From Gammaproteobacteria bacterium (GTDB taxonomy: Bacteria; Pseudomonadota; Gammaproteobacteria; Pseudomonadales; UBA5518), in NCBI GenBank assembly GCA_016705365.1, contig JADIYI010000008.1, positions 868,001-932,000 of the forward strand: 64,000 nucleotides of DNA. Direction: 5' to 3'. The notes beneath the pieces were generated by a model, which worked only from the letters and a program-made list of their open reading frames with translations, was not told where the DNA came from and searched no databases. Position numbers and translations under genes: made by a program. Shown in pieces: positions 35,638 through 45,011 of the stretch. Position 1 is the stretch's first letter. Each line of letters opens with the position of its first letter.

Positions 35638-38085
35638 TCAGAAAATCTCCAGCGTCTCGTACTTCGGCGGCGCGTAGGGGTCGGTGTATTCGTCGCCATT
35701 GGCGGTGATCGTGGGCACGCTCTCCAGCGGAAAAAGCTCGAAGCGGGCGTCGGTCTGCTCCGGGGTGGCCAGCAGGCCGGTCTGCGGGTCGATGCGCACG
35801 CTCACCAGGCCTGCCGGTCGGGGGCGTTCCTGGGTGGGCATGCCCCGCGTCGCCTCGCGCATGTAATCGATCCAGATCGGCAGGGCGGCGGAACCGCCAT
35901 ACTCCTGCCGACCCAGCGGGGTGTTGTTGTCGAAACCGAGCCAGGCGGTGGTCACCACGTTGCCGACGTAGCCCGAGAACCAGGCATCGGTCGGGCCATT
36001 GGTGGTGCCGGTTTTCCCGGCGACATCGGTGCGCTTGAGTTCGAGTGCGCGCCGCCCGGTGCCATGTTTTATCGCATCCTTGAGAATGCTGTCGATCATG
36101 TAGGCCACGCGCGGATCCATCGGTTGCGGGGCGATCTCCGGGCCTTCGCTGCCGCTTTTGTCGGCGTTGTCGTCCATGGCCAGCAGTTCCTCCATGGAGG
36201 CGGCCTCTTCGAAGCCCGCCGCGGGCTTGGTGTTCGCGGGCGCGCATTCGCGACAGGCACGCCGCGGGCGGGTGTGCTCGATCACTTCTCCGCTCACCCG
36301 ACGCACTTCTTCTATAAGGTACGGTTCGATGCGATAGCCACCGTTGGCGAGCATCGCGTAGGCGGAAACGAGCCTGAGCGGTGTGGTGCTGAGGGTCCCG
36401 AGCGCCAGCGACAGGTTGGGTGGCACGTCGGCCCGGTTGAAACCGATTTCGCACAGATAGTCGACCGCTTTCGGAATTCCGAGCTGTTGCAGCAGACGGA
36501 TGGAGACGAGGTTGCGCGAGTTCACCAGGGCCGTGCGCAGACTGGTCGGGCCGTAGAACTTGCCGGTGTCATTTTCCGGTCGCCACACCTTGTCGAGGTC
36601 GGGGTCCTGAAACACGACTGGTGCATCGTTGATGATCGATGCCGGCGTAAAACCATTTTCCATTGCCGCCGCGTAGATGAATGGCTTGATGTTCGATCCG
36701 GGCTGGCGCAGGGCCTGGGCCGCGCGATTGAACTTGCTGTAGCGGAAGTCGATGCCGCCAACAATCGCCCGGATGGATCCGTCGCTCGCATCGAGTGACA
36801 CCAGTGCCGCCTGCGCGGCGGGCACCTGGACCAGACGCCAAGTGCCCTCCTGCTGGAGGATTCTGACCACATCGCCGGGCGCTGCTATCTCGCTGGCAGT
36901 CTTTGGCGCCGCGCCGCGATAGTCCTCGCTGATATAGCGACGCGCGTTGCGCAGCCCCTGCTCCCAGGGCAATTCGATCAACGTGCCGTTGCGATCCTGC
37001 ACTTCGATGCTCTGTTCCCCGACCCGCGTGACCACCGCGGGCTCCAGTCCGCTCACCGCGCTGATTGCCCGCAGGGATTCAGCCCATTTCTGACGGGGGC
37101 CATCAAAATGCATTTCCGCGCCACGAAACCCGTGGCGTGAGTCGTAGGCGAGCAAGCCACGTAGCACTGCCTGCCGCGCCTGTGTCTGCAGCGCACCATC
37201 GAGCGTGGTGTAGACCGAGTATCCGTCTTCATAGGCGGCACGGCCATATCGGGAAATCATCTCGGCGCGGACCATTTCAGCGGCATATTCGGCTTGCAGT
37301 TCGATGTGTGCGCCGTGATAGCTTGCGCTGACGGGGGCGTTGATCGCGGCGGCGTGGGCGGATGCGTCGATATAGCCGAGCTCGAGCATGCGCCCGAGGA
37401 TCCAGTCGCGTCGGATTTTGGCGCGCGCCGGATTGTCCAGCGGATTCAGCACCGACGGTGCTTTCGGCAGCCCCGCGATCAGCGCAGTCTCGTCGAGCGA
37501 GAGCTCGGCAATGGGTCGGCCGTAATACACCTGTGCGGCAGCCTCGACGCCGTAGGCGCGGTAACCGAGGAATATCTTGTTGAGATAGAGCTCCAGTATC
37601 TGGTGCTTGTCCAGTTCGCGTTCGATACGCAGGGCCAGAAGAATTTCATTGAACTTGCGGACGAAGGTCTGATCGCGGCTGAGAAAATAATTTCTCGCCA
37701 CCTGCATCGTGATGGTGCTGCCGCCGGATTGAATGCTGTGTGTGGTGGCGAGTTCCCAGGCGGCACGTGCCAGGCCTGTCAGATCGATGCCGTGATGCTG
37801 CAGGAAACGATCGTCTTCGGCGGCGAGAATGGCCTGGATCAGTGCCGGTGGAACCTGGTCGTAATGAACGGGCGTGCGGCGCATCTCGCCGAACTCGCCC
37901 ATCAGCTTTCCATCCTTGCTGAAAACGCGCAGCGGTTCCTGGAGCTTTATGTCGCGCAGCACCTCCACCGACGGCAGCCGCGGGCTGAGGTAGAGATAGG
38001 TGCCGGACAGTGACAGAAGCCCCAGTGCGATGGCAGGGAGCGCAAGCCAGCAAAAGCGCCGGCACCAGACTAGAATCAAGCGCAT
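35638..38085 (-). CDS. mrcA: penicillin-binding protein 1A (bifunctional)
   Basis: A class A PBP of about 815 aa. It has an N-terminal anchor (MRLILVWCRRFCWLALPAIALGLL) and a glycosyltransferase domain with catalytic Glu in AAEDDRFLQHHGID and QSGGSTITMQVARN. An OB-like insert and the transpeptidase domain follow, with SNIK (PGSNIKPFIY), SRN (VNSRNLVS) and KTG (AGKTGTTNGPTDAWF). It polymerises and crosslinks peptidoglycan. ATG 38085 is preferred to the TTG at 38118. It is divergent from pilM, the standard ponA-pilM arrangement. Confidence 0.96.
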   Translation of the reverse strand: MRLILVWCRRFCWLALPAIALGLLSLSGTYLYLSPRLPSVEVLRDIKLQEPLRVFSKDGKLMGEFGEMRRTPVHYDQVPPALIQAILAAEDDRFLQHHGIDLTGLARAAWELATTHSIQSGGSTITMQVARNYFLSRDQTFVRKFNEILLALRIERELDKHQILELYLNKIFLGYRAYGVEAAAQVYYGRPIAELSLDETALIAGLPKAPSVLNPLDNPARAKIRRDWILGRMLELGYIDASAHAAAINAPVSASYHGAHIELQAEYAAEMVRAEMISRYGRAAYEDGYSVYTTLDGALQTQARQAVLRGLLAYDSRHGFRGAEMHFDGPRQKWAESLRAISAVSGLEPAVVTRVGEQSIEVQDRNGTLIELPWEQGLRNARRYISEDYRGAAPKTASEIAAPGDVVRILQQEGTWRLVQVPAAQAALVSLDASDGSIRAIVGGIDFRYSKFNRAAQALRQPGSNIKPFIYAAAMENGFTPASIINDAPVVFQDPDLDKVWRPENDTGKFYGPTSLRTALVNSRNLVSIRLLQQLGIPKAVDYLCEIGFNRADVPPNLSLALGTLSTTPLRLVSAYAMLANGGYRIEPYLIEEVRRVSGEVIEHTRPRRACRECAPANTKPAAGFEEAASMEELLAMDDNADKSGSEGPEIAPQPMDPRVAYMIDSILKDAIKHGTGRRALELKRTDVAGKTGTTNGPTDAWFSGYVGNVVTTAWLGFDNNTPLGRQEYGGSAALPIWIDYMREATRGMPTQERPRPAGLVSVRIDPQTGLLATPEQTDARFELFPLESVPTITANGDEYTDPYAPPKYETLEIF

Positions 38086-38118
38086 TGGATCAGCCAAAAG
38101 TTGCGGAATGTGAACCAA

Positions 38119-38249
38119 AACCCGGGAGCGGGAAGCGATTATAAAGATTTTCTTTTCTTATTATAGTTTTCGACTACTCTTATACTTGCCTTGCCACAGC
38201 TAACAGTGCGGCAAGCTCCGAACACCGCGGATTCACCAGGAAAAACAAC
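38119..38249. promoter_or_regulatory. divergent mrcA / pilM promoter region
   Basis: AT-rich patch. For pilM, TATACT at 38181-38186 with TTATTA 17 bases upstream. For mrcA, TATAAT on the minus strand at 38138-38143 without a clear -35. Confidence 0.4.
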
Positions 38250-39311
38250 GTGATAGGGTTGTTCAAAAGAAAGACTCCACCGGTTCTGGGGATCGACATC
38301 AGCTCGACCTCGGTGAAACTCCTGGAACTCAGCCGCAGTGGCGAGCGCTTTACCGTGGAGAGTTACGCGGTACAGCCGATGCCGCCCAATTCCGTGGTGG
38401 AAAAGAACATTGCCGAAGTCGATGCGGTCGCGCAAACACTCGAGGACGTGATCGTTCGCTCCAAGACCAGGCTGAAGGAAGTGGCGGTCGCGGTTGCCGG
38501 TTCCGCCGTGATTACCAAGATCATCGACATGTCGGCGGGTTTGACCGACGACGCGATGGAAGCGCAGATCAGCGTCGAAGCAGATCAATACATTCCCTAT
38601 CCGCTCGATGAAGTGGCGATCGACTTCCAGGCCCAGGGGCCATCGGATCGCGGCCCCGACCAGGTCGAAGTCCTGCTGGCTGCGTGCCGGCGCGAGAACG
38701 TCGATACCCGGGTCGAGGTGCTCGAAGCCGCCAACCTCGTGCCGCGAGTCGTGGATGTCGAGGTCTACGCAATGGAGCGTGCGTTTGGCCTGATCATCGA
38801 TCAACTCGGGCTGGACGAAGACTACACGGTGGCAATCGTCGATATCGGATCCACGATGACCACGCTCAGTGTGCTGAATGACGGGCATACGATCTACACC
38901 CGCGAACAGCTGTTTGGCGGGCGTCAGCTCACCGAAGAGATCCAGCGCCGCTACGGTCTGACGATGCAGGAAGCGGGTTTGGCAAAGAAGGAAGGAGGAC
39001 TGCCGGAGGATTACGAGCAGGAAGTGCTCGAGCCATTCCGCGAGGCCGTGATCCAGCAGGTCACGCGTTCGCTGCAGTTCTTTTTCTCGTCGACACAGTA
39101 CAACGACGTGGACCACGTGGTCCTGGCCGGTGGTGTGGCCGCGCTGGTCGGGCTGGCCCAGGCGGTCGAGGACAAGCTGGGAACGCCGACGACCGTTGCC
39201 AATCCCTTCAAGGGAATGGCGGTCTCCTCGCGCGTGAACGCGGTTGCGCTGGCCAATGATGCGCCCGCGATGATGATTGCCTGCGGCCTGGCCATGAGGA
39301 GTTTCGACTGA
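38250..39311 (+). CDS. pilM: type IV pilus inner-membrane platform protein PilM
   Basis: An actin-like ATPase of 353 aa, cytosolic, that binds the N-terminus of PilN. The nucleotide fold shows PPVLGIDISSTSVKLLELS, VAIVDIGSTMTTLSVL and VVLAGGVAALVGLAQAVEDKLG. The start at GTG 38250 (MIGLFKRK) has AGGA about 9 bases upstream. It is first of the pilMNOPQ operon; its last base overlaps the pilN start. Confidence 0.97.
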   Translation: MIGLFKRKTPPVLGIDISSTSVKLLELSRSGERFTVESYAVQPMPPNSVVEKNIAEVDAVAQTLEDVIVRSKTRLKEVAVAVAGSAVITKIIDMSAGLTDDAMEAQISVEADQYIPYPLDEVAIDFQAQGPSDRGPDQVEVLLAACRRENVDTRVEVLEAANLVPRVVDVEVYAMERAFGLIIDQLGLDEDYTVAIVDIGSTMTTLSVLNDGHTIYTREQLFGGRQLTEEIQRRYGLTMQEAGLAKKEGGLPEDYEQEVLEPFREAVIQQVTRSLQFFFSSTQYNDVDHVVLAGGVAALVGLAQAVEDKLGTPTTVANPFKGMAVSSRVNAVALANDAPAMMIACGLAMRSFD

Positions 39312-39886
39312 TGGCGAACATCAACCTATTGCCCTGGCGCGAACAGCGGCGTGAGCTGCAGCGCAAGGAATTCTTTGTCATTCTCGGGTCGATTGCCGGC
39401 CTGGGTTTGCTGGCTGTGCTGTTGGCTCACATCACCATCAACGGCCAGATCGGCGGGCAGGCGGATCGCAACAATTACCTGCAGACCAATATTGCCGAAC
39501 TCGACAAGCAGGTCGCCGAGATCCGCGAACTGCAGACCCGGCGCAACCAGTTGATCGATCGCATGCAGGTAATACAGAACCTGCAGGGCACCCGGCCGCT
39601 GATTGTGCGCATTTTTGACGAACTGGTGCGTACGCTGCCCGAGGGTGTCTACTTCCGCAGCCTGCAGCGCAAGGATTCGACGATCACGATCGCCGGTACT
39701 GCCGAGACCAACAACCGGGTATCGAGCCTGATGCGACAGCTCGAAAAATCGGAGTGGTTTGCAAATCCCGTTCTCAAGGGCGTAAAGGCCAACCCGGATT
39801 TCGGTGAGCAGGCCAATGATTTCGATATGACGGTGACGGTGACCACGCCGGGTGCTGCCGCTGCTCAGGATGAGTCGGGAGAATAA
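39311..39886 (+). CDS. pilN: type IV pilus assembly protein PilN
   Basis: A 191-aa bitopic protein. The short cytosolic NINLLPWREQRREL motif that docks into PilM is followed by a membrane helix (about 25-45), coiled coil and periplasmic ferredoxin-like fold. It pairs with PilO to align the secretin with the motor. It overlaps pilM by one base. Confidence 0.96.
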   Translation: MANINLLPWREQRRELQRKEFFVILGSIAGLGLLAVLLAHITINGQIGGQADRNNYLQTNIAELDKQVAEIRELQTRRNQLIDRMQVIQNLQGTRPLIVRIFDELVRTLPEGVYFRSLQRKDSTITIAGTAETNNRVSSLMRQLEKSEWFANPVLKGVKANPDFGEQANDFDMTVTVTTPGAAAAQDESGE

Positions 39887-39889
39887 CGC

Positions 39890-40498
39890 ATGGCACTAGC
39901 GGACTCAATCAAGGCGCTGCGCGAGGTCGATTTTGGCGACCTTACGCTGGACAACATCGGCAGCTGGCCGATTGCGGTAAAGATCATCGTCTGGCTGGTC
40001 GTCTTTTGCACGGTCTGCTTTGTCGGTTACAACTATCACCTCAAGAACCTGCAGTCCGAACTCGAAGTGGAGCGTGCCAAAGAGGTCGAGCTCAAGCAGC
40101 AGTACGAACTGAAAGCATTCCAGGTTGCCAACCTCGATGCGTTGCGGGCACAGCTCGCCGAGATGGAAGAGCAGTTCGGCGCCCTGCTCGGCCAGTTGCC
40201 CAAGGATACCGAAGTCCCGGGGCTGCTCGAGGACATCACCGAGAAAGGTACTGCGGCGGGCCTGAATTTCGCGAGCATCTCGCTGCAGGGCGAGCGAGCG
40301 GCCGAGTTCTATGTCGAGCTGCCGATAGAGATCAATGTCAGCGGCTCCTATCACGACTTCGGTGGCTTTGCCAGCGGAGTTGCCGGCCTGCCACGCATCG
40401 TGACACTCCATGATTTCACGATTTCGCCCGGCAGCAATGCGGGTGATTTGCGCATGCAGATTCTCGCGAAAACGTATCGATACAAGGGCGAGGAGTGA
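39890..40498 (+). CDS. pilO: type IV pilus assembly protein PilO
   Basis: A 202-aa bitopic protein. An N-terminal cytosolic helix (SIKALREVDFGDLTLDNIGSWP) leads to a membrane helix (IAVKIIVWLVVFCTVCFVGY). A long coiled coil rich in Glu/Leu and a periplasmic core follow (FASISLQGERAAEFYVELPIEINVSGSYHDFGGF). It is the heterodimer partner of PilN and sits 3 bases after pilN. Confidence 0.96.
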   Translation: MALADSIKALREVDFGDLTLDNIGSWPIAVKIIVWLVVFCTVCFVGYNYHLKNLQSELEVERAKEVELKQQYELKAFQVANLDALRAQLAEMEEQFGALLGQLPKDTEVPGLLEDITEKGTAAGLNFASISLQGERAAEFYVELPIEINVSGSYHDFGGFASGVAGLPRIVTLHDFTISPGSNAGDLRMQILAKTYRYKGEE

Positions 40499-40503
40499 TG
40501 GGC

Positions 40504-41019
40504 ATGAAGCGCGCGGCAAGCCTGGCCGTCTGTGCCGCTCTGCTGGGCGGTTGTGGCAGCGGTTTTTCCGACCTCGATGCCTATATGGCAGAGGTCAAGG
40601 CACGACCGAGGGGCACGATCGAACCCGTACCGGTATTCGAGCCTTATACCTCCTTTACCTATTCGGCCCAGACGATGCGTGCTCCCTTCGATATTCCGCT
40701 GAGTGCGCGGGATGTGGCGAAGCTGCCGCCAGCCAGTGACGTGAAGCCGGACCTGTTGCGGCCGCGAGAGTTCCTCGAGCGATTCAATTTCGAGGCGCTC
40801 GGGATGGTGGGAACACTGTCCCAGAAGGGCACCTTGTGGGTGCTGATCGCGGATGGCGAAGGTGGCGTGCACCGGGTGAGGGTTGGTAATTATCTCGGCA
40901 AGAATCACGGCAAGATCGTATCGGCAACCGAAACCTCGGTCGAAGTGATCGAGATCGTTCCGAGTGGTGTGGGCGGTTGGCTTGAACGCCCGCGCACGAT
41001 AAAGCTGACAGAACAGTAG
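40504..41019 (+). CDS. pilP: type IV pilus lipoprotein PilP
   Basis: A 171-aa inner-membrane lipoprotein with lipobox LLGGC near residue 17, a disordered linker, and a C-terminal beta domain (LGMVGTLSQKGTLWVLIADGEGGVHRVRVGNYLGKNHG) that contacts PilQ. GAGGAG lies 8 bases before ATG 40504, so I prefer it to the ATG at 40498 overlapping the pilO stop. Confidence 0.94.
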   Translation: MKRAASLAVCAALLGGCGSGFSDLDAYMAEVKARPRGTIEPVPVFEPYTSFTYSAQTMRAPFDIPLSARDVAKLPPASDVKPDLLRPREFLERFNFEALGMVGTLSQKGTLWVLIADGEGGVHRVRVGNYLGKNHGKIVSATETSVEVIEIVPSGVGGWLERPRTIKLTEQ

Positions 41020-41033
41020 AGCGCGGAGACAGT

Positions 41034-43229
41034 ATGGACAGGGTAACTATGAAGTCGCGTCATCTTTTCGCAGCAGTCCGCAGAAAGTGCCGGTTTGCAA
41101 CAGCGGGATTGCTCGTGTTGTTGCTGCCCGCTCTGCAGGCAGTGGCCGCGCCGGTTTCCATGACCGATATCGGTTTCAACGCCCTGCCGGGCGGCAAGTT
41201 CGAGATACGGATGCAGTTCGATGGCACGCCGCCCTCGCCGCAGGCCTACACGATCGACAAGCCCGCGCGCATTGCTCTGGATCTCGCCGGCGTATCGAGC
41301 AAGCTTGCGCAGAAAAAGCATACGCTTTCGTTCGACAATGCCCAGAGCGTGGTGGTCGTGGAGTCCGGAGGCCGTACGCGGGTCATCGTGAACCTGGTCC
41401 AGGTCGCGCCGTACGAAACATCGGTGGAAGGCAACGAACTGGTCGTCAGTGTTGGAACCGGGGAAGTTCCGGATTACCTGAAGGCCGGAAGCGAGGGCAT
41501 TACCGGGACGGACAGCCGTACTGCCATGCAGTCTGATCGCGGTGGCATAAGTGACTTCAATTTCCGTCGCGGTGAAAGCGGTGAAGGGCAGGTGGAACTC
41601 CAGTTGAGCGATCCGAAAGTGGACGTCGACGTGCGTCTCGAGGGCAATACCATCAAGGTGGCGTTCTTTGACACGACTGTTCCTGCCGAACTGCAACGCA
41701 GCTACGATGTGGTCGACTTCGCGACGCCGGTGCAGAGCGTCGATGTCAGCCAGTCTGGTTCGCAGGCATCGATCGGCATCAAGGTGAGCGGTGAATACGA
41801 TTATCTCGCCTACCAGGCCGACAATCGCTACGTGGTGAGCGTGAAGCCGCTGACCAAGCAGGAAGCCGAGGCGAAGAAGAAGGAGTTCGAGTTCGTCGGC
41901 GAGAAGCTGTCGCTGAATTTCCAGGACATCGAAGTCCGCGCGGTGCTGCAGCTGATCGCCGACTTCACCGATCTCAACCTGGTGGCGAGTGACACCGTGG
42001 CTGGGCGCATCACGCTGCGTCTGCAGAACGTGCCGTGGGACCAGGCGCTCGATCTGATCCTCAAGACCAAGGGGCTCGACAAGCGCCGGATCGGCAACGT
42101 GCTGATGGTCGCTCCGGCAGCAGAGATCGCGGAGCGTGAGCGGCAGGAGATCGAGACCAACAAGCAACTCGAGGAACTCTCGCCACTGCAGACCGAGTTC
42201 ATCAAGATCAAGTACGCGGATGCTCAGGAACTGTTCAAGCTGTTCGGCAACCGCAGCAACCAGAATGTCGCGACCGGAGCTTCGCAGCAAACCGGAACCG
42301 GTGGCCAGGATGCGCTGAATCGCGAGGCAAGCATCCTCTCGCCGCGCGGCAAGGTGATCGTCGACGAGCGTACCAACTCGCTGATGGTGACTGAAACGGC
42401 GGACAAGCTCGAGGAATTGCGCCGCTTGATCAAGCTGGTCGATATTCCGGTGCGTCAGGTGCTGATCGAGGCCCGAATCGTCATCGCATCGACGGATTTT
42501 TCCAGGGAGCTCGGCATCCAGTGGGGTGGGGCTTACACAAATGACGACTTCAACGGCGGTGCGCTCGGTGTGGGCGGCAGCCGCAACACGCTTGACGAGA
42601 TTCCGCCGGTTGGCGGGGCAACCTTCCCGGATGCGCTGGCAGTCGATCTGGGCGTGAGCGGCCCGGGAACCAGCTCGATTGCGATCGGATTCACCTCGGA
42701 TGACCTGATATTGCAGGCAGAACTCTCTGCCCTCGAGTCTTCCGGACATGGCGAGATTGTGTCGCAGCCCAAGATAATCACGGGAGACAAGCAGAAGGCC
42801 ACGATTTCCCAGGGTACGGAGATTCCCTACCAGACCTCGTCGGCTTCGGGCGAAACCACCGTGGAGTTCAAGGATGCGGTGCTGAGGCTGGATGTGACGC
42901 CGCATATCACCCCCGATGGCCGTGTGATGATGGCGCTGCTGATCAACCAGGATTCGGTGGGCGAGTTCATCAATGGCGAGTTCGGCTCGCAGATCCCGAC
43001 CATCGACACGACCCAGCTCGACACCGAGGTTCTGGTGGGCAATGGTCAAACCGTGGTGCTCGGCGGCGTATTCAAGAATGAGGAGATCATTTCGGAGAGC
43101 AAGACGCCGTTCCTTGGCGACGTTCCGTACATCGGCCGGCTGTTCCGCAAGGACGTGACCAAGACGACCAAGACCGAAACGCTGATCTTCATCACGCCGC
43201 GGATCCTCAGCGATCGTCTGCTGGACTGA
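41034..43229 (+). CDS. pilQ: type IV pilus secretin PilQ
   Basis: A 731-aa outer-membrane secretin with a signal peptide ending in LLLPALQAVAA. Two AMIN domains (about 45-145 and 170-275) bind peptidoglycan. The STN/N0 domain (LSLNFQDIEVRAVLQLIADFTDLNLV), an N1 domain and the secretin barrel follow (VRQVLIEARIVIASTDFSRELGIQWGG to ETLIFITPRIL). It is the pilus exit channel and last of pilMNOPQ. ATG 41034 is 14 bases after pilP. Confidence 0.97.
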   Translation: MDRVTMKSRHLFAAVRRKCRFATAGLLVLLLPALQAVAAPVSMTDIGFNALPGGKFEIRMQFDGTPPSPQAYTIDKPARIALDLAGVSSKLAQKKHTLSFDNAQSVVVVESGGRTRVIVNLVQVAPYETSVEGNELVVSVGTGEVPDYLKAGSEGITGTDSRTAMQSDRGGISDFNFRRGESGEGQVELQLSDPKVDVDVRLEGNTIKVAFFDTTVPAELQRSYDVVDFATPVQSVDVSQSGSQASIGIKVSGEYDYLAYQADNRYVVSVKPLTKQEAEAKKKEFEFVGEKLSLNFQDIEVRAVLQLIADFTDLNLVASDTVAGRITLRLQNVPWDQALDLILKTKGLDKRRIGNVLMVAPAAEIAERERQEIETNKQLEELSPLQTEFIKIKYADAQELFKLFGNRSNQNVATGASQQTGTGGQDALNREASILSPRGKVIVDERTNSLMVTETADKLEELRRLIKLVDIPVRQVLIEARIVIASTDFSRELGIQWGGAYTNDDFNGGALGVGGSRNTLDEIPPVGGATFPDALAVDLGVSGPGTSSIAIGFTSDDLILQAELSALESSGHGEIVSQPKIITGDKQKATISQGTEIPYQTSSASGETTVEFKDAVLRLDVTPHITPDGRVMMALLINQDSVGEFINGEFGSQIPTIDTTQLDTEVLVGNGQTVVLGGVFKNEEIISESKTPFLGDVPYIGRLFRKDVTKTTKTETLIFITPRILSDRLLD

Positions 43230-43243
43230 TATCCGCATCCAGA

Positions 43244-43768
43244 ATGCTGCAAGCGCGTAATGTGGTGCTCGTCGGCCCCATGGGGGCCGGCAAGAGCACC
43301 ATAGGCCGCACCCTCGCCGAACAGCTTGGCTTCGTGTTTCGCGATACCGACACCCTCATCGAGGAGCGCACCGGCGCGAATATCGCGTGGATCTTCGATG
43401 TCGAGGGCGAGGAAGGTTTCCGTGAGCGGGAAACCGCCATGATCCACGAACTCGCCGACGAGAATGGCATGGTGCTGGCGACCGGTGGTGGCGCGATATT
43501 GCGCGAGGAGAACCGGCGCCTGCTGGCCGGCATCGGCACCGTGGTGTACCTCGAGACTTCCGTTGACCAGCAACTTCACCGCACCCGGCGCGATCGCAAG
43601 CGTCCGTTGCTGCGGACAAGCGACCGCGAGCGGGTGCTTGCGGACCTGCTGGCGGTGCGTGATCCGCTGTATCGCGAGATCGCCGACCTGGTGCTGCATA
43701 CCGACGCGAGAGGTGCGCGAACGGTGGTGAACGAGGTACTTGCGTTCCTGCGTGAGGGCCTGGTTTAG
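43244..43768 (+). CDS. aroK: shikimate kinase I
   Basis: It phosphorylates shikimate at the 3-hydroxyl in aromatic amino acid synthesis. It is 174 aa. Walker A is GPMGAGKST, the shikimate-binding Asp/Arg lie in DTDTLIEERTG and FRERE, GGG in ATGGGAIL, and the lid arginine in RRDRKRPLL. It follows pilQ by 14 bases, the conserved pilQ-aroK-aroB-damX order. Confidence 0.97.
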   Translation: MLQARNVVLVGPMGAGKSTIGRTLAEQLGFVFRDTDTLIEERTGANIAWIFDVEGEEGFRERETAMIHELADENGMVLATGGGAILREENRRLLAGIGTVVYLETSVDQQLHRTRRDRKRPLLRTSDRERVLADLLAVRDPLYREIADLVLHTDARGARTVVNEVLAFLREGLV

Positions 43769-43878
43769 CCTCGACCGGGACGCGAGCTCATCTGCCACTG
43801 GTGACAACCGGCGTTGGTCGCTAAGCTTCCGCAATCGTGATCCTTCATGACCATCTTTCAACTCCGGCAGGGCGGCAT

Positions 43879-44988
43879 ATGCATGCAGATGTACTCAATG
43901 TCGATCTCGGCGATCGCGGCTATCCGATCTATATCGGCAGCGGGCTGCTGGGTGATGCTGCGCTGTTGCGCCGCCATCTCGACAGCGGACCGGTAGCGCT
44001 GGTAAGCAACGTCACAGTGGCGCCGCTCTACCTGGAACGGGTGAAGGCGGCGTTGGGTGAGCGCGTTGCGGTGGTGAAACTGCTTCCCGACGGGGAGCAG
44101 TACAAGACCCTCGACGTGCTCGCAACCATCTATGATGCGTTGCTTGAGTCCCGCTGCGACCGGCGGACCACGGTGGTCGCGCTGGGTGGCGGCGTGGTCG
44201 GTGATATGAGCGGCTTTGCAGCCGCAACCTATCAGCGCGGCGTATCGTTCCTGCAATTGCCCACGACGTTGCTGGCGCAGGTCGACTCCTCTGTGGGTGG
44301 CAAGACTGGCGTCAACCATCCGCGCGGCAAGAACATGATCGGCGCGTTCCACCAGCCGCGTTGCGTGATTGCCGATACCGATACGCTCGCCACGCTGCCG
44401 GCGCGTGAATTCGCCGCCGGGGTTGCGGAGGTGATCAAGTACGGATTGATCGGCGATCTCGGATTCTATCGCTGGCTGCAGGCGCACTCCGCCGTGCTGA
44501 TGCAGCGCGACCCGCGGATCCTGGCACAGGCCATTCGCAGATCCTGCGAAAACAAGGCCCGTGTGGTGGCCGCCGATGAGCGCGAGGAGGGGCTGCGGGC
44601 GTTGCTCAATTTTGGTCATACCTTTGCTCACGCGATCGAGACGGCAACCGCGTACGGGGTTTATTTGCATGGTGAAGCGGTGGCGATCGGCATGCTGATG
44701 GCAGCAGAATTCTCCAGCCGACTCGGCTGGATTGCTCCCGCCGAGGTCGAGGGGCTGCGGGCGTTGCTGCTCGCCACCGGACTTCCCGTGCAGCCGCCCT
44801 CAGGAATCGATCCTTCGCGGTTTCTGGAATTGATGGCAGCGGACAAGAAAGTTGCGGCAGGTCGCATCCGGCTGGTACTGCTGCGCGCCCTGGGAGAGGC
44901 AGTGGTCAGTGCGGAGTTTCCGCCCGAGGAACTGCAGGCATTGTTGCGGGATAATCTACGCGCCGCCGCTGCGGCGTCGTCGTCCTGA
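43879..44988 (+). CDS. aroB: 3-dehydroquinate synthase
   Basis: It converts DAHP to 3-dehydroquinate using NAD and zinc. It is 369 aa from ATG 43879 (MHADVLNVDLGDRGYPIYIG), chosen because GGGCGG precedes it and the family starts here; a GTG at 43837 would add 14 residues. DGEQYKTLD, LGGGVVGDMSGFAAATY, LAQVDSSVGGKTGVNHPRGKNMIG and LNFGHTFAHAIE (zinc His) are all present. Confidence 0.97.
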   Translation: MHADVLNVDLGDRGYPIYIGSGLLGDAALLRRHLDSGPVALVSNVTVAPLYLERVKAALGERVAVVKLLPDGEQYKTLDVLATIYDALLESRCDRRTTVVALGGGVVGDMSGFAAATYQRGVSFLQLPTTLLAQVDSSVGGKTGVNHPRGKNMIGAFHQPRCVIADTDTLATLPAREFAAGVAEVIKYGLIGDLGFYRWLQAHSAVLMQRDPRILAQAIRRSCENKARVVAADEREEGLRALLNFGHTFAHAIETATAYGVYLHGEAVAIGMLMAAEFSSRLGWIAPAEVEGLRALLLATGLPVQPPSGIDPSRFLELMAADKKVAAGRIRLVLLRALGEAVVSAEFPPEELQALLRDNLRAAAAASSS

Positions 44989-45011
44989 ATAAGCGGGGTC
45001 GCGCGAGCACG

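Noticed and set aside
40905..43238. 777-codon minus-strand open frame opposite pilQ
   Set aside because: The plus-strand pilQ has clear secretin and AMIN domains; the antisense frame shows no family and follows the third-position GC bias.
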